DNA of 11,923 nucleotides from positions 1-11,923 of the forward strand of contig CATKXA010000023.1 in assembly GCA_949840475.1 (NCBI GenBank). Direction: 5' to 3'. Below, piece by piece: positions 6,008-11,923 of this stretch. How positions within the stretch are numbered: the stretch's first letter is position 1; each line of letters starts with the position of its first letter. Origin of the DNA: an uncultured Thermoanaerobacterales bacterium (GTDB taxonomy: Bacteria > Bacillota > Clostridia > Christensenellales > UBA1242). The translations under genes were made by a program, and so were the position numbers. The notes below the pieces were generated by a model. The model was not told where the DNA came from, did no database searches, and worked only from the letters and a program-made list of their open reading frames with translations.

Positions 6008-6259
6008 ACCTGTGAAATAGGGGTTTTTAACATTTATTAGCACCAATCATAAATTTGCATCTTTGATAGATTTCATCGGCTTTGTAGCAAATTTAAATTC
6101 TGTGATAATTTTTATTAGACTTAAAAATGCTTTTTCAACTTATAGTATTTTTTATAATTTTATTTTGGTTTCATTTTTTTAGCTTTTAGCAAACTCTGTA
6201 GAAAATTTTTATAAATATTTTTACCGCGTACTCAAAATAAATTAAATTTATATTTATCC

Positions 6260-6388
6260 ATGAGTTATAACAAATTATCAAAAATTTTTTCCCGCAAATT
6301 TTACCAAAACAAAAATAAAATTCTGTCTGAGAGCGTCCTAGATGCATTGCTTAGAAGTTTGGCTATAAATCTCTTAAAAAGTTTTTAG
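6260..6388 (+). CDS. Possible small protein, 42 aa
   Basis: An ATG-started 42-codon ORF with a protein-like composition: a basic N-terminal half (SYNKLSKIFSRKFYQNKNK) and an amphipathic leucine-rich C-terminal half (LDALLRSLAINLLKSF). No Shine-Dalgarno is present; a TATATT ends five bases upstream of the ATG, but no good -35 goes with it. The same frame stays protein-like after the stop for about 35 further codons, with more stops, so this may be the start of a decayed gene. No family is recognised. Confidence 0.3.
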   Translation: MSYNKLSKIFSRKFYQNKNKILSESVLDALLRSLAINLLKSF

Positions 6389-6550
6389 GTATATATAAAA
6401 TTTTTTATAGGCTAGTCCAGCCATTAAGGTTTAATAAATTCAACACAGCTTATTGTCGCAGATGCTAATAAACTTACATTTTTGTTTAAAATTCTCTTTT
6501 ATAATTATTTACTTGAAATTTAGTTATAAACGTGATCTTTTCCAAACTAT

Positions 6551-6606
6551 TAAAAACAAAAAAAGATGATTTGAAAAAATTTCGTAACTTTTTTCCAAAT
6601 CATCTT
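6551..6606 (-). terminator. Strong minus-strand terminator downstream of serS
   Basis: AAGATGATTTG-AAAAAA (6563-6579) pairs with TTTTTT-CCAAATCATCTT (6589-6606) with one bulged base. The A-rich 6551-6564 is a T run when read on the minus strand, so it ends leftward transcripts. It lies about 100 bases beyond the first serS terminator: either a second serS terminator or the end of a small RNA. Confidence 0.75.
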
Positions 6607-6702
6607 AAGTATAGTATTTGCTGTTTTTATTAAATTATGCATTTATATAGAAAATTTTAAAGCCTAACTACTCGCCTGTCGTAATACTAATAATTTGAAA
6701 AC

Positions 6703-6732
6703 AAAAAAGAACGTTATTTAAACGTTCTTTTT
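6703..6732 (-). terminator. Terminator of serS
   Basis: AAAAAGAACGTT (6704-6715) pairs with AACGTTCTTTTT (6721-6732) over a 5-base loop. The A run on the left is the T run for the minus strand. It begins a few bases after the serS stop and the stem is symmetric. Confidence 0.88.
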
Positions 6733-6738
6733 ATAACC

Positions 6739-8025
6739 TTATTTCTTAGGTATTATTTTTTCTTGACCACCCATGTATTTACGTAGTACCTCTGGGATTG
6801 TTATTGAACCGTCAGCATTTTGATTTTGCTCGATTAATGCTGGGAATACTCTTGATGTTGCAAGTCCACTCGCGTTAAGTGTGTGCATAAATTCAGTTTT
6901 ACCAGTTTTCTCATCTCTATACTTCATACCAGAGCGTCTAGCTTGATAATCACGAGCGTTTGAAGCAGAGCTTACTTCTTTATAAATTTGCATACTTGGT
7001 ATCCAAATCTCAATATCGTAAGTACGGCACATACTATCAGAACAGTCGCCCGCAGCAAGTTTTGTTAATTGGAAATGAAGTCCAAGTTTTTCAACTAGCT
7101 TACAAGCTTTATTTACTAGTTCGTCAAAAGCTTTGTCGCTTTGCTCTTTTGTTGTATATTGAACCATTTCAACCTTATTGAATTGATGACCTCTAATCAT
7201 GCCACGCTCTTCAGCTCTGTATGAACCAGCCTCTCTACGATAACATGGAGTAAAGCCTGCAAACTTTTTAGGAAGCTCACTCTCTTTTAAAATCTCGCCT
7301 CTATAGTAGTTTACAAGAGCAGTTTCAGCTGTTGGGAGCAAGAATTTGTTGCCCTCGCCCTTGCCGTCTATCCAATAAACGTCGTCTTCAAACTTAGGAA
7401 ACTGACCAGCACCTAAGCCACATTCGTAATTAAGCATGTGTGGCAAAAGCATAAACTGATAACCGTCATTTACGTGTTCTTCAATAAAGAAATTGAGTAG
7501 TGCCCATTCAAGTCTTGCACCGTCGCCAGTATAAACCCAAGCACCATTACCAGCTAGTTTTGCACCACGTTCATAATCAATAAGCCCAAGGCTTTTGCAC
7601 AAATCTACATGGTTTTTAGGTGTAAAGCCTTTAAAAGTAGGCTTAGCGCCAAAAACTTTAATAGGTACATTGTTCTCTTTACCGCCACTAGCTAGGTCTT
7701 CATCTGGCAAGTTTGGCAAGCATAGCAACATATAGTTTATTTTTTGAGAAACTTCATTCAAAACTTTATCTTGCTCAGCAATCTTGTTTCCAAGCTCTTT
7801 CATCTTTAAAACAACTTGGCTAACGTCTTTGCCTTGTTTCTTTAACATAGGTACTTCTGAGCTTACTTTGTTGCGTTCTGCTTTCATTTCCTCAACAGTT
7901 TTAGTTAACTCACGCCTTTGTTTGTCTAGCTCAAGTAGCTCGGTAAAATCTATATTTTTTCCACGTTTTTTGTATCTTTCTGAGATTTTTTGTGGATTTT
8001 CACGTATTAGTTCTAATGCTATCAT
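6739..8025 (-). CDS. serS: Seryl-tRNA synthetase
   Basis: A 428-residue class II synthetase that charges tRNA-Ser. Residues 1-100 form the N-terminal helical arm that grips the long variable arm of tRNA-Ser (MIALELIRENPQKISERYKK, then charged helices). The catalytic core follows: a TAETAL serine-site motif (232-237), motif 2 (FTPCYRREAGSYRAEERG and HQFNKVE, about 258-286) and motif 3 (TLNASGLATSRVFPALIEQ, 382-400), ending in the IPEVLRKYMGG signature. In motif 2 the common GSAGRDTRG loop is replaced by GSYRAEERG, and motif 3 has ATSR where GR(T) is usual, so it belongs to a divergent bacterial SerRS subgroup. ATG 8025 is chosen over an in-frame start at 8079 because AGAGG lies seven bases upstream and the promoter covers the longer version. 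The leader is about 20 bases, so there is no T-box. Confidence 0.97.
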   Translation of the reverse strand: MIALELIRENPQKISERYKKRGKNIDFTELLELDKQRRELTKTVEEMKAERNKVSSEVPMLKKQGKDVSQVVLKMKELGNKIAEQDKVLNEVSQKINYMLLCLPNLPDEDLASGGKENNVPIKVFGAKPTFKGFTPKNHVDLCKSLGLIDYERGAKLAGNGAWVYTGDGARLEWALLNFFIEEHVNDGYQFMLLPHMLNYECGLGAGQFPKFEDDVYWIDGKGEGNKFLLPTAETALVNYYRGEILKESELPKKFAGFTPCYRREAGSYRAEERGMIRGHQFNKVEMVQYTTKEQSDKAFDELVNKACKLVEKLGLHFQLTKLAAGDCSDSMCRTYDIEIWIPSMQIYKEVSSASNARDYQARRSGMKYRDEKTGKTEFMHTLNASGLATSRVFPALIEQNQNADGSITIPEVLRKYMGGQEKIIPKK

Positions 8026-8050
8026 ACATATACCTCTTTGCTTTTTTAAT

Positions 8051-8079
8051 ATAATACATCTTTTACTGTTCATGGTCAA
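8051..8079 (-). promoter_or_regulatory. Promoter of serS
   Basis: On the minus strand TTGACC (8074-8079) and TATTAT (8051-8056) are 17 bp apart. Transcription should start near 8044, about 20 bases before the ATG. Confidence 0.8.
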
Positions 8080-8098
8080 TTATTTTATTAAAATAATT
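8078..8098. repeat. AT-rich palindrome between serS and the recombinase gene
   Basis: AATTATTTT (8078-8086) and AAAATAATT (8090-8098) form a perfect 9-bp inverted repeat around ATT. It touches the serS -35 and directly precedes the repeated site at 8100. It may be a protein-binding dyad or simple AT-rich chance. Confidence 0.35.
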
Positions 8099-8099
8099 T

Positions 8100-8123
8100 T
8101 AAACTATTCGCAAAATACTTTAC
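8100..8123. repeat. Second copy of the palindromic-site sequence, in the recombinase promoter region
   Basis: TAAACTATTCGCAAAA (8100-8115) is identical to 5969-5984 and is followed after one base by ACTTTAC, which in the other copy comes 16 bases later. Within this copy TAAACTATT and AATACTTTA are 9-bp inverted arms with one mismatched pair around a 5-base centre, a layout reminiscent of tyrosine-recombinase or dif-type sites (two arms around a short core). It ends 30 bp before the ATG of the recombinase. Confidence 0.55.
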
Positions 8124-8145
8124 TTTTACTTTTATTATCTATAAA
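8119..8145 (+). promoter_or_regulatory. Probable promoter of the recombinase gene
   Basis: TATAAA (8140-8145) ends eight bases before the ATG. The best -35 is TTTACT (8119-8124) at a short 15-bp spacing, inside the repeated site. The start codon would be at or next to the transcription start. Confidence 0.4.
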
Positions 8146-8153
8146 ATATAGTT

Positions 8154-9200
8154 ATGAAAAATATTTCTTATTTTAATGAACGCAACAATAAAAACACAAT
8201 TAAAATAAGGCAAACTCTAAGAGATTTGCCTGAATTTGTCTATGATTTTTTTACTGGTATTGAAAACAACACCAGCACTCTAACAAGGCTCAATTATGCC
8301 TATGATTTAAGAATATTCTTTGACTTTTTGTTCAACGAAACCAACGTGTTTAAAGGCAAAAATATAAATACTTTGGAGCCAAGCGACCTTGAAAATGTTA
8401 AGACAGCACATATTGAAAGATATCTTTCCTACCTTACAACCTATGAGGACAGAAATGGCGACATTAAGTATAACAACGAACGCGGAAAAGCCAGAAAACT
8501 TGCAACAGTAAGGTCGTTTTTTAAGTACTTTTATCAAAAGGAATACATATCTTCTGACGTTGCTGCTAAAGTGAATATGCCTAAGCTACATGAAAAAAGT
8601 ATAATCAGGCTAGAAAGTGAAGAAATCCCAAAGTTCTTAGACGAAGTTGAAACTGGTCACAACCTAACTGGGCACGCAAAAGGCTTCCACAAAAAAACTC
8701 AAAGACGCGACCTTGCTATGCTAACACTTTTGCTTGGCACAGGCATGCGTGTTAGCGAATGTGTAGGTTTAAATCTTACTGATTTGGACTTTAAAATCAA
8801 TGGTTTAAAAGTAACAAGAAAAGGTGGAAACCAAGTGGTTTTATATTTTTCTGACGAGGTAAAAGCCGCACTAGTTGACTATATTAATGAAAGAAATGAA
8901 AACCCATATTTAAAAGATGAACCTGCCCTATTTTGCTCGCTTCAAAACAAACGTATCACGCCAAGGGCTGTTCAAAAACTAGTAAAAAAGTATGCGGAAA
9001 TCGTTACCCCACTCAAACATATCACACCACACAAACTCCGTAGTACATATGGTACAGCCCTTTATCGAGAAACTGGCGATATCTACATTGTTGCTGATGT
9101 TCTTGGTCATAAAGATGTAAATACGACTAAAAAACACTACGCAGCTATCTCTGAAGACCTACGTAAAAATGCTGCAAATAAAGTTAAACTTAGAGATTAG
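8154..9200 (+). CDS. Tyrosine recombinase, XerS-like
   Basis: A 348-residue tyrosine recombinase with both domains: an N-terminal SAM-like core-binding part (about 25-150: RLNYAYDLRIFFDFL, HIERYLSYLTTYED, KLATVRSFFKYFYQKEYI) and a complete catalytic domain. All active-site residues are seen: R199 (GTGMRVSE), K223 (RKGGNQ), H293 and R296 (HKLR), H319 (LGHK) and Y329 (KKHYA). Its length, the long interdomain stretch and the KKTQRRDLAMLTLLLGTGMRVSE wording resemble the single XerS recombinase of streptococci, which resolves chromosome dimers at a dif site beside its own gene; that role is inferred here. No Shine-Dalgarno precedes the ATG. It overlaps the convergent dipeptidase gene by 11 bp. A phage-type integrase is less likely, as no phage genes lie nearby. 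Confidence 0.9.
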   Translation: MKNISYFNERNNKNTIKIRQTLRDLPEFVYDFFTGIENNTSTLTRLNYAYDLRIFFDFLFNETNVFKGKNINTLEPSDLENVKTAHIERYLSYLTTYEDRNGDIKYNNERGKARKLATVRSFFKYFYQKEYISSDVAAKVNMPKLHEKSIIRLESEEIPKFLDEVETGHNLTGHAKGFHKKTQRRDLAMLTLLLGTGMRVSECVGLNLTDLDFKINGLKVTRKGGNQVVLYFSDEVKAALVDYINERNENPYLKDEPALFCSLQNKRITPRAVQKLVKKYAEIVTPLKHITPHKLRSTYGTALYRETGDIYIVADVLGHKDVNTTKKHYAAISEDLRKNAANKVKLRD

Positions 9201-10044
9201 AATTTTTAGTAAAAAATTGTTGTGCATTCTTATAAAAAATGTCTTCAATCATGTCATCAGTGTAACCAAGCAGTTTTAGTCTATCTTCTAAAAGTGCTAA
9301 ATTATTATAATTTTTTATGCCTTTTGGTAAGTCTTTTGTTCCATAAAAATCAGTACCAAGGCACACATTTTTAACAGAAAATCTAGATACCAAATAATCA
9401 ATATGACGTGCTACATCGCTTACTGTAGCATGTTTTTCTTGCGATAAGAATTTGCCAACTAATGCAACGCCAATAAGACCATTAGATTCAATTATCATTC
9501 TAATTTGATAGTCTTTTAAGTTCCTATTATTTGGTGTCAAACTTGCACAAGCTGTGTGTGAACAAAGTATCGGTTTTTCTGTTAACTTTGAAAAACTCAT
9601 AAAAGAAGCCTCAGATAAATGTGCAGTATCTACAAATATATTACTCCTTTCGAGTTCTCTAATAACATCAATCCCAAATGGGCTCAAATCCCCACCCTCA
9701 AGGGCTCCACCTGCTAAATTATTATCATTATTCCAAGTGAGCGAACAATAGGCTGGACTTGCGTTTATTACCCTGTAAAGGTTATCCTTAGAAACAAAAT
9801 GCAAGTCCTCTATTGCAAGTTTTAAATTTTGATTACTATTGTTGTTGTTTTGCTCTAAAACAAAGTTATACGACTGCTCTATAAACTCCACAGCTTTGTT
9901 TGGAGCTATTTCACTTGTCCAAATAGCACTTACTAACGTGTTTAAATTTTGTGCTACTTTTTTATCATGCAAATACTTATCCGCGTGCTTAAAATTCTTA
10001 AGCTCGGTTAAGTAATCGTTATGTAAATCAAAAATTTTATTCAT
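9190..10044 (-). CDS. Membrane-dipeptidase family (M19) peptidase
   Basis: A 284-residue M19 zinc dipeptidase (renal dipeptidase family), somewhat short for the family (usually over 300). The two-metal ligands are visible: H8 and D10 in FDLHNDYL, the likely bridging E79 in LAIED, H142 in VDTAHLSE and H163 in LCSHTACAS. The downstream RNLKD and LGTDFYG (D232) match the family RNxxD and GxDFDG, with Tyr in place of the second Asp. No signal peptide is present, so it should be cytoplasmic; the usual substrates are dipeptides including D-amino-acid ones. No Shine-Dalgarno is seen and a CATAAT box ends seven bases before the ATG, so the mRNA may be leaderless. It lies downstream of rny on the same strand, after the rny terminator. 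Confidence 0.93.
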   Translation of the reverse strand: MNKIFDLHNDYLTELKNFKHADKYLHDKKVAQNLNTLVSAIWTSEIAPNKAVEFIEQSYNFVLEQNNNNSNQNLKLAIEDLHFVSKDNLYRVINASPAYCSLTWNNDNNLAGGALEGGDLSPFGIDVIRELERSNIFVDTAHLSEASFMSFSKLTEKPILCSHTACASLTPNNRNLKDYQIRMIIESNGLIGVALVGKFLSQEKHATVSDVARHIDYLVSRFSVKNVCLGTDFYGTKDLPKGIKNYNNLALLEDRLKLLGYTDDMIEDIFYKNAQQFFTKNSNL

Positions 10045-10051
10045 ACCATAA

Positions 10052-10080
10052 ATTATGCCCTAAGCAAAAAATATATTCAT
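10052..10080 (-). promoter_or_regulatory. Probable promoter of the dipeptidase gene
   Basis: On the minus strand CATAAT (10052-10057) is a good -10; the -35 at 17 bp (ATGAAT, 10075-10080) is weak. Seven bases lie between the -10 and the ATG, which points to a leaderless start. Confidence 0.4.
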
Positions 10081-10084
10081 ATAA

Positions 10085-10118
10085 TAAAAAAAACAGCCCG
10101 ACTAGCGGAGCTGTTTTA
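10085..10118 (-). terminator. Terminator of rny
   Basis: AAAACAGC (10090-10097) pairs with GCTGTTTT (10110-10117), with CCG/CGG extending the stem around a 5-base loop. The A run at 10085-10093 is the T run of the minus strand. It ends right before the dipeptidase promoter. Confidence 0.88.
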
Positions 10119-10144
10119 TTTATTATATTTTTATTAAATTTACA

Positions 10145-11707
10145 TTATGTAGCAGTAGCTGATGCTCTTGTTTCTCTTATGATATTTACTTTGATTTGAC
10201 CTGGATATTCAAGTTCAGACTCAATTTTTTGAGCGATTTCTTTAGCTAGAACTATCATACCTGTATCATCAACTTCTTCAGGTTTAACTGCGATACGTAT
10301 TTCTCTACCAGCTTGAATAGCGTATGAAGTTTGAACACCTTTAAAGCCGTTCGCAATAGCTTCAAGCTTTTCAAGACGTTTAACATATGCGTCAAGCGAT
10401 TCACGCCTTGCACCTGGTCTACTACTTGAAATAGCATCTGCAACTTGTACTAGCATTGCTTCAATAGATTTGTATTCAACACCGCCATGGTGTGCCTCAA
10501 TACAGTGAATAACCTCTTCACTCTCTTTGTACTTTTTAGCAACGTCTACACCAATGGATACGTGAGTTCCTTCCATTTCAAAGTCAAGTGCTTTACCAAT
10601 GTCATGAAGCAAGCCGCCTCTTTTTGCAATGGCAACATCAGCACCAAGCTCGCCAGCAAGTAGACCTGCAATGTACGAAGTTTCAAGTGAATGCTTAAGC
10701 ACATTTTGACCATAGCTTGTACGATATCTAAGTCTACCTAAAATCTTAATAAGCTCTGGATGCAAGTTGAAAATACCTGCTTCAAATGTTGCATTTTCGC
10801 CCGCTTCTTTTATTGTTTTTTCAATGTCTTTTTTAACCTTTTCAACAATGTCTTCAACTCTTGCTGGGTGTATTCTACCGTCAGTTATAAGCTTCTCAAG
10901 AGTTAGTCTTGCAACTTCACGGCGGATTGGGTCAAAGCTAGATAAAATAACGGCTTCAGGGGTATCGTCAACAATCAAATCTACACCAGTAGCAGCTTCT
11001 ATTGCACGGATGTTTCTACCTTCTCTACCTATAATTCTACCCTTCATTTCGTCGCTTGGAAGAGCAACAGCTGTTACCGTAACCTCAGCAGTTTGGTCAG
11101 TAGCACATTTTTGAATAGCCAAAGTGATAATATCTCTAGCTTTTTTCTCGCCTTCTTCTCGAGCCTGGTTTTCAATATCTCTAACAATTATACCAGCCTC
11201 TTTTCTAGCCTCGTCTTCAATAGATGAAACTAGTTGTGCTTTTGCTTCATTTTGTGATAAACCAGAAACACGCTCAAGCTCTTTAGTAATGTTTTGAGCT
11301 TTGATTTCCAGTTGTCTTTCTTCGTTAGCAAGTTCTTGTTTGCTTTTTTCTATTTGAGCTTTAATGTCTTCAACGTTTTGAAGTTTTTTGTCTAAGCTCT
11401 CCTCTTTTTTGTCTAGAGCTTCCTCTCTAGTTGCAAGCCTATTTTCCATACGTTGAACTTCAGTTCTTCTATCGCGAAGTTCTTCGTCAGCCTGATTTCT
11501 AAGTTTTAAAGCCTCTTCTTTGGCTTCAAGCATACTTTCTTTTTTAAGACTCTCTGCCTGAGTTTTTGCGTCTTCAAGCATTTTTTGCACTTGAAGTTTG
11601 GCTGCACCCATACGATTTTTTTGAACAAAGTAGAAAATTACGAAGCCTAATACCCCACCTATAACAAAAAAGCCGAGGGCTAAACCAATCCCTAAGCCTA
11701 CGCTCAT
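10145..11707 (-). CDS. rny: Ribonuclease Y
   Basis: A 520-residue membrane-anchored endoribonuclease that starts mRNA decay in many Firmicutes. It has one N-terminal membrane helix (about 5-28), a long charged coiled coil (about 35-205), a KH RNA-binding domain with GREG (IIGREGRNIRAIE, 225-237) and an HD metal domain with LLHDIGKA (H368, D369) and EAHHGG (404-409). The family's usual C-terminal RETRA is present and followed by a short SATAT tail. ATG 11707 is chosen because GGAGGG lies seven bases upstream; a start 15 bases earlier would destroy that site. A strong promoter lies about 100 bp upstream and the predicted mRNA begins with a hairpin. Confidence 0.97.
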   Translation of the reverse strand: MSVGLGIGLALGFFVIGGVLGFVIFYFVQKNRMGAAKLQVQKMLEDAKTQAESLKKESMLEAKEEALKLRNQADEELRDRRTEVQRMENRLATREEALDKKEESLDKKLQNVEDIKAQIEKSKQELANEERQLEIKAQNITKELERVSGLSQNEAKAQLVSSIEDEARKEAGIIVRDIENQAREEGEKKARDIITLAIQKCATDQTAEVTVTAVALPSDEMKGRIIGREGRNIRAIEAATGVDLIVDDTPEAVILSSFDPIRREVARLTLEKLITDGRIHPARVEDIVEKVKKDIEKTIKEAGENATFEAGIFNLHPELIKILGRLRYRTSYGQNVLKHSLETSYIAGLLAGELGADVAIAKRGGLLHDIGKALDFEMEGTHVSIGVDVAKKYKESEEVIHCIEAHHGGVEYKSIEAMLVQVADAISSSRPGARRESLDAYVKRLEKLEAIANGFKGVQTSYAIQAGREIRIAVKPEEVDDTGMIVLAKEIAQKIESELEYPGQIKVNIIRETRASATAT

Positions 11708-11779
11708 GTTTATTCCCTCCAAATATATTCATTTATTGTAACTTAATAGCAACAAAGGCTATTTACTCTAAATGTGCAA

Positions 11780-11798
11780 GTAAAGTTTTATACTTTAC
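11780..11798 (-). other. Hairpin at the predicted 5' end of the rny mRNA
   Basis: GTAAAGT and ACTTTAC (11780-11786 and 11792-11798) form a perfect 7-bp stem with a 5-base loop. With the -10 at 11806-11811 the mRNA would start near 11799, so this hairpin would be its first structure, with about 70 bases between it and the ATG. Confidence 0.45.
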
Positions 11799-11805
11799 AT
11801 TTTTC

Positions 11806-11835
11806 ATATTAGCACACTAAAAAAACTCTTGTCAA
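11806..11835 (-). promoter_or_regulatory. Promoter of rny
   Basis: On the minus strand a perfect TTGACA (11830-11835) and TAATAT (11806-11811) are 18 bp apart. The predicted leader is about 90 bases. Confidence 0.65.
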
Positions 11836-11841
11836 GCATAA

Positions 11842-11875
11842 AAAAAGATGGTAAAAATTTTACCATCTTTTTATC
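11842..11875 (-). terminator. Terminator between rny and the gene upstream
   Basis: AAAAAGATGGTAAAA pairs with TTTTACCATCTTTTT around one to three central bases; A and T runs flank both sides. It would end the minus-strand gene whose stop is at 11887, and lies just upstream of the rny promoter. Confidence 0.85.
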
Positions 11876-11886
11876 TTTTTATATAA

Positions 11887-11923
11887 TTAATCTTTGTTTT
11901 CTCCACGCATTACACTTCTGATT
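11887..11923 (-). CDS. C-terminal end of a minus-strand gene (cut by window edge)
   Basis: Eleven codons and a TAA are visible; the frame reads IRSVMRGENKD and stops 12 bases before the terminator stem region. Another frame stays open to a TAA at 11879-11881 (residues ending RKQRLII), so the frame is not certain. The terminator directly downstream supports a gene ending here. Too short to identify; recA-region genes often precede rny in Firmicutes, but that is only context. Confidence 0.4.
   Translation of the reverse strand, partial: IRSVMRGENKD

Larger units (their letters stand above)
5636..6702. other. Gene-poor 1.07-kb stretch
   Basis: No ORF of normal gene size is found on either strand. 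Supported contents are listed separately: a frameshifted coding-like fragment (5709-5865) with a hairpin behind it, a 40-bp palindrome (5968-6007), a 42-codon ORF (6260-6388) and a minus-strand terminator (6551-6606). Further short protein-like open stretches occur on the minus strand (6047-6139) and in the plus frame of the small ORF after its stop (6428-6520), each broken by stops. The picture is of decayed genes and repeats, possibly with small RNA or peptide genes. Confidence 0.55.

Noticed and set aside
5920..6030. Known structured RNA (6S RNA, tmRNA or riboswitch) around the 40-bp palindrome
   Set aside because: GGGG/CCCC blocks and the long hairpin are suggestive, but no conserved core of these classes could be recognised and no promoter or terminator frames it.
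6127..6189. 20-codon very hydrophobic ORF, possible type I toxin peptide
   Set aside because: It lies in a T-rich run that yields Phe/Ile/Leu codons by chance, and has no ribosome binding site, promoter or antisense RNA signal.
8026..8100. T-box leader upstream of serS
   Set aside because: The predicted leader is only about 20 bases; no specifier loop, T-box sequence or terminator hairpin is present.

Overview
The window comes from an AT-rich bacterium with Gram-positive-style signals: strong TTGACA/TATAAT promoters, AGGAGG-type ribosome binding sites on part of the genes, RNase Y, a LexA with a Gram-positive-type SOS box, and a single-recombinase (XerS-like) tyrosine recombinase. This fits an uncultured low-GC Firmicute (Clostridia or Bacilli side). 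The standard genetic code is used: TGA is a stop and the only tRNA seen is tRNA-Trp(CCA). No phage, IS element or CRISPR array is visible. Most genes are single units with their own promoter and terminator.

Left part (1-1450): the start of lexA (minus strand, cut by the window edge) faces a small cysteine-rich protein across a LexA-like box. These are followed by tRNA-Trp with a clear promoter and terminator, then RNase HI (rnhA). A 15-bp bidirectional terminator separates rnhA from the convergent next gene.

Middle (1480-5640): a 667-residue protein with a PadR winged helix at the N-terminus, about 400 acidic low-complexity residues, and four membrane helices at the C-terminus (minus). Divergent to it is a YgjP-type zinc metalloprotease. 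Two small helical proteins of unknown function follow, each with its own promoter and terminator; they look distantly related to each other.

Gene-poor stretch (5640-6700): about 1.07 kb without a normal gene. It holds a frameshifted coding-like fragment with a hairpin behind it, a 40-bp near-perfect palindrome, a 42-codon small ORF, and a strong minus-strand terminator.

Right part (6739-11923): serS (minus), a XerS-like recombinase (plus), an M19 dipeptidase (minus, overlapping the recombinase tail to tail by 11 bp), rny for RNase Y (minus), and the last codons of a further minus-strand gene at the edge. The sequence just upstream of the recombinase start shares 16 identical bases, plus a flanking ACTTTAC, with the palindrome in the gene-poor stretch.

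The most interesting observations are the membrane-tethered PadR protein, a set of four genes whose promoters place the transcription start at or next to the ATG with no Shine-Dalgarno sequence (leaderless mRNAs), the repeated palindromic site next to the recombinase gene, and the SOS-type operator shared by lexA and the Cys-rich protein. The genes span DNA repair and recombination (lexA, recombinase), RNA metabolism (rnhA, rny, tRNA-Trp, serS) and envelope or proteolysis (PadR-membrane protein, YgjP protease, dipeptidase). They do not form one pathway.
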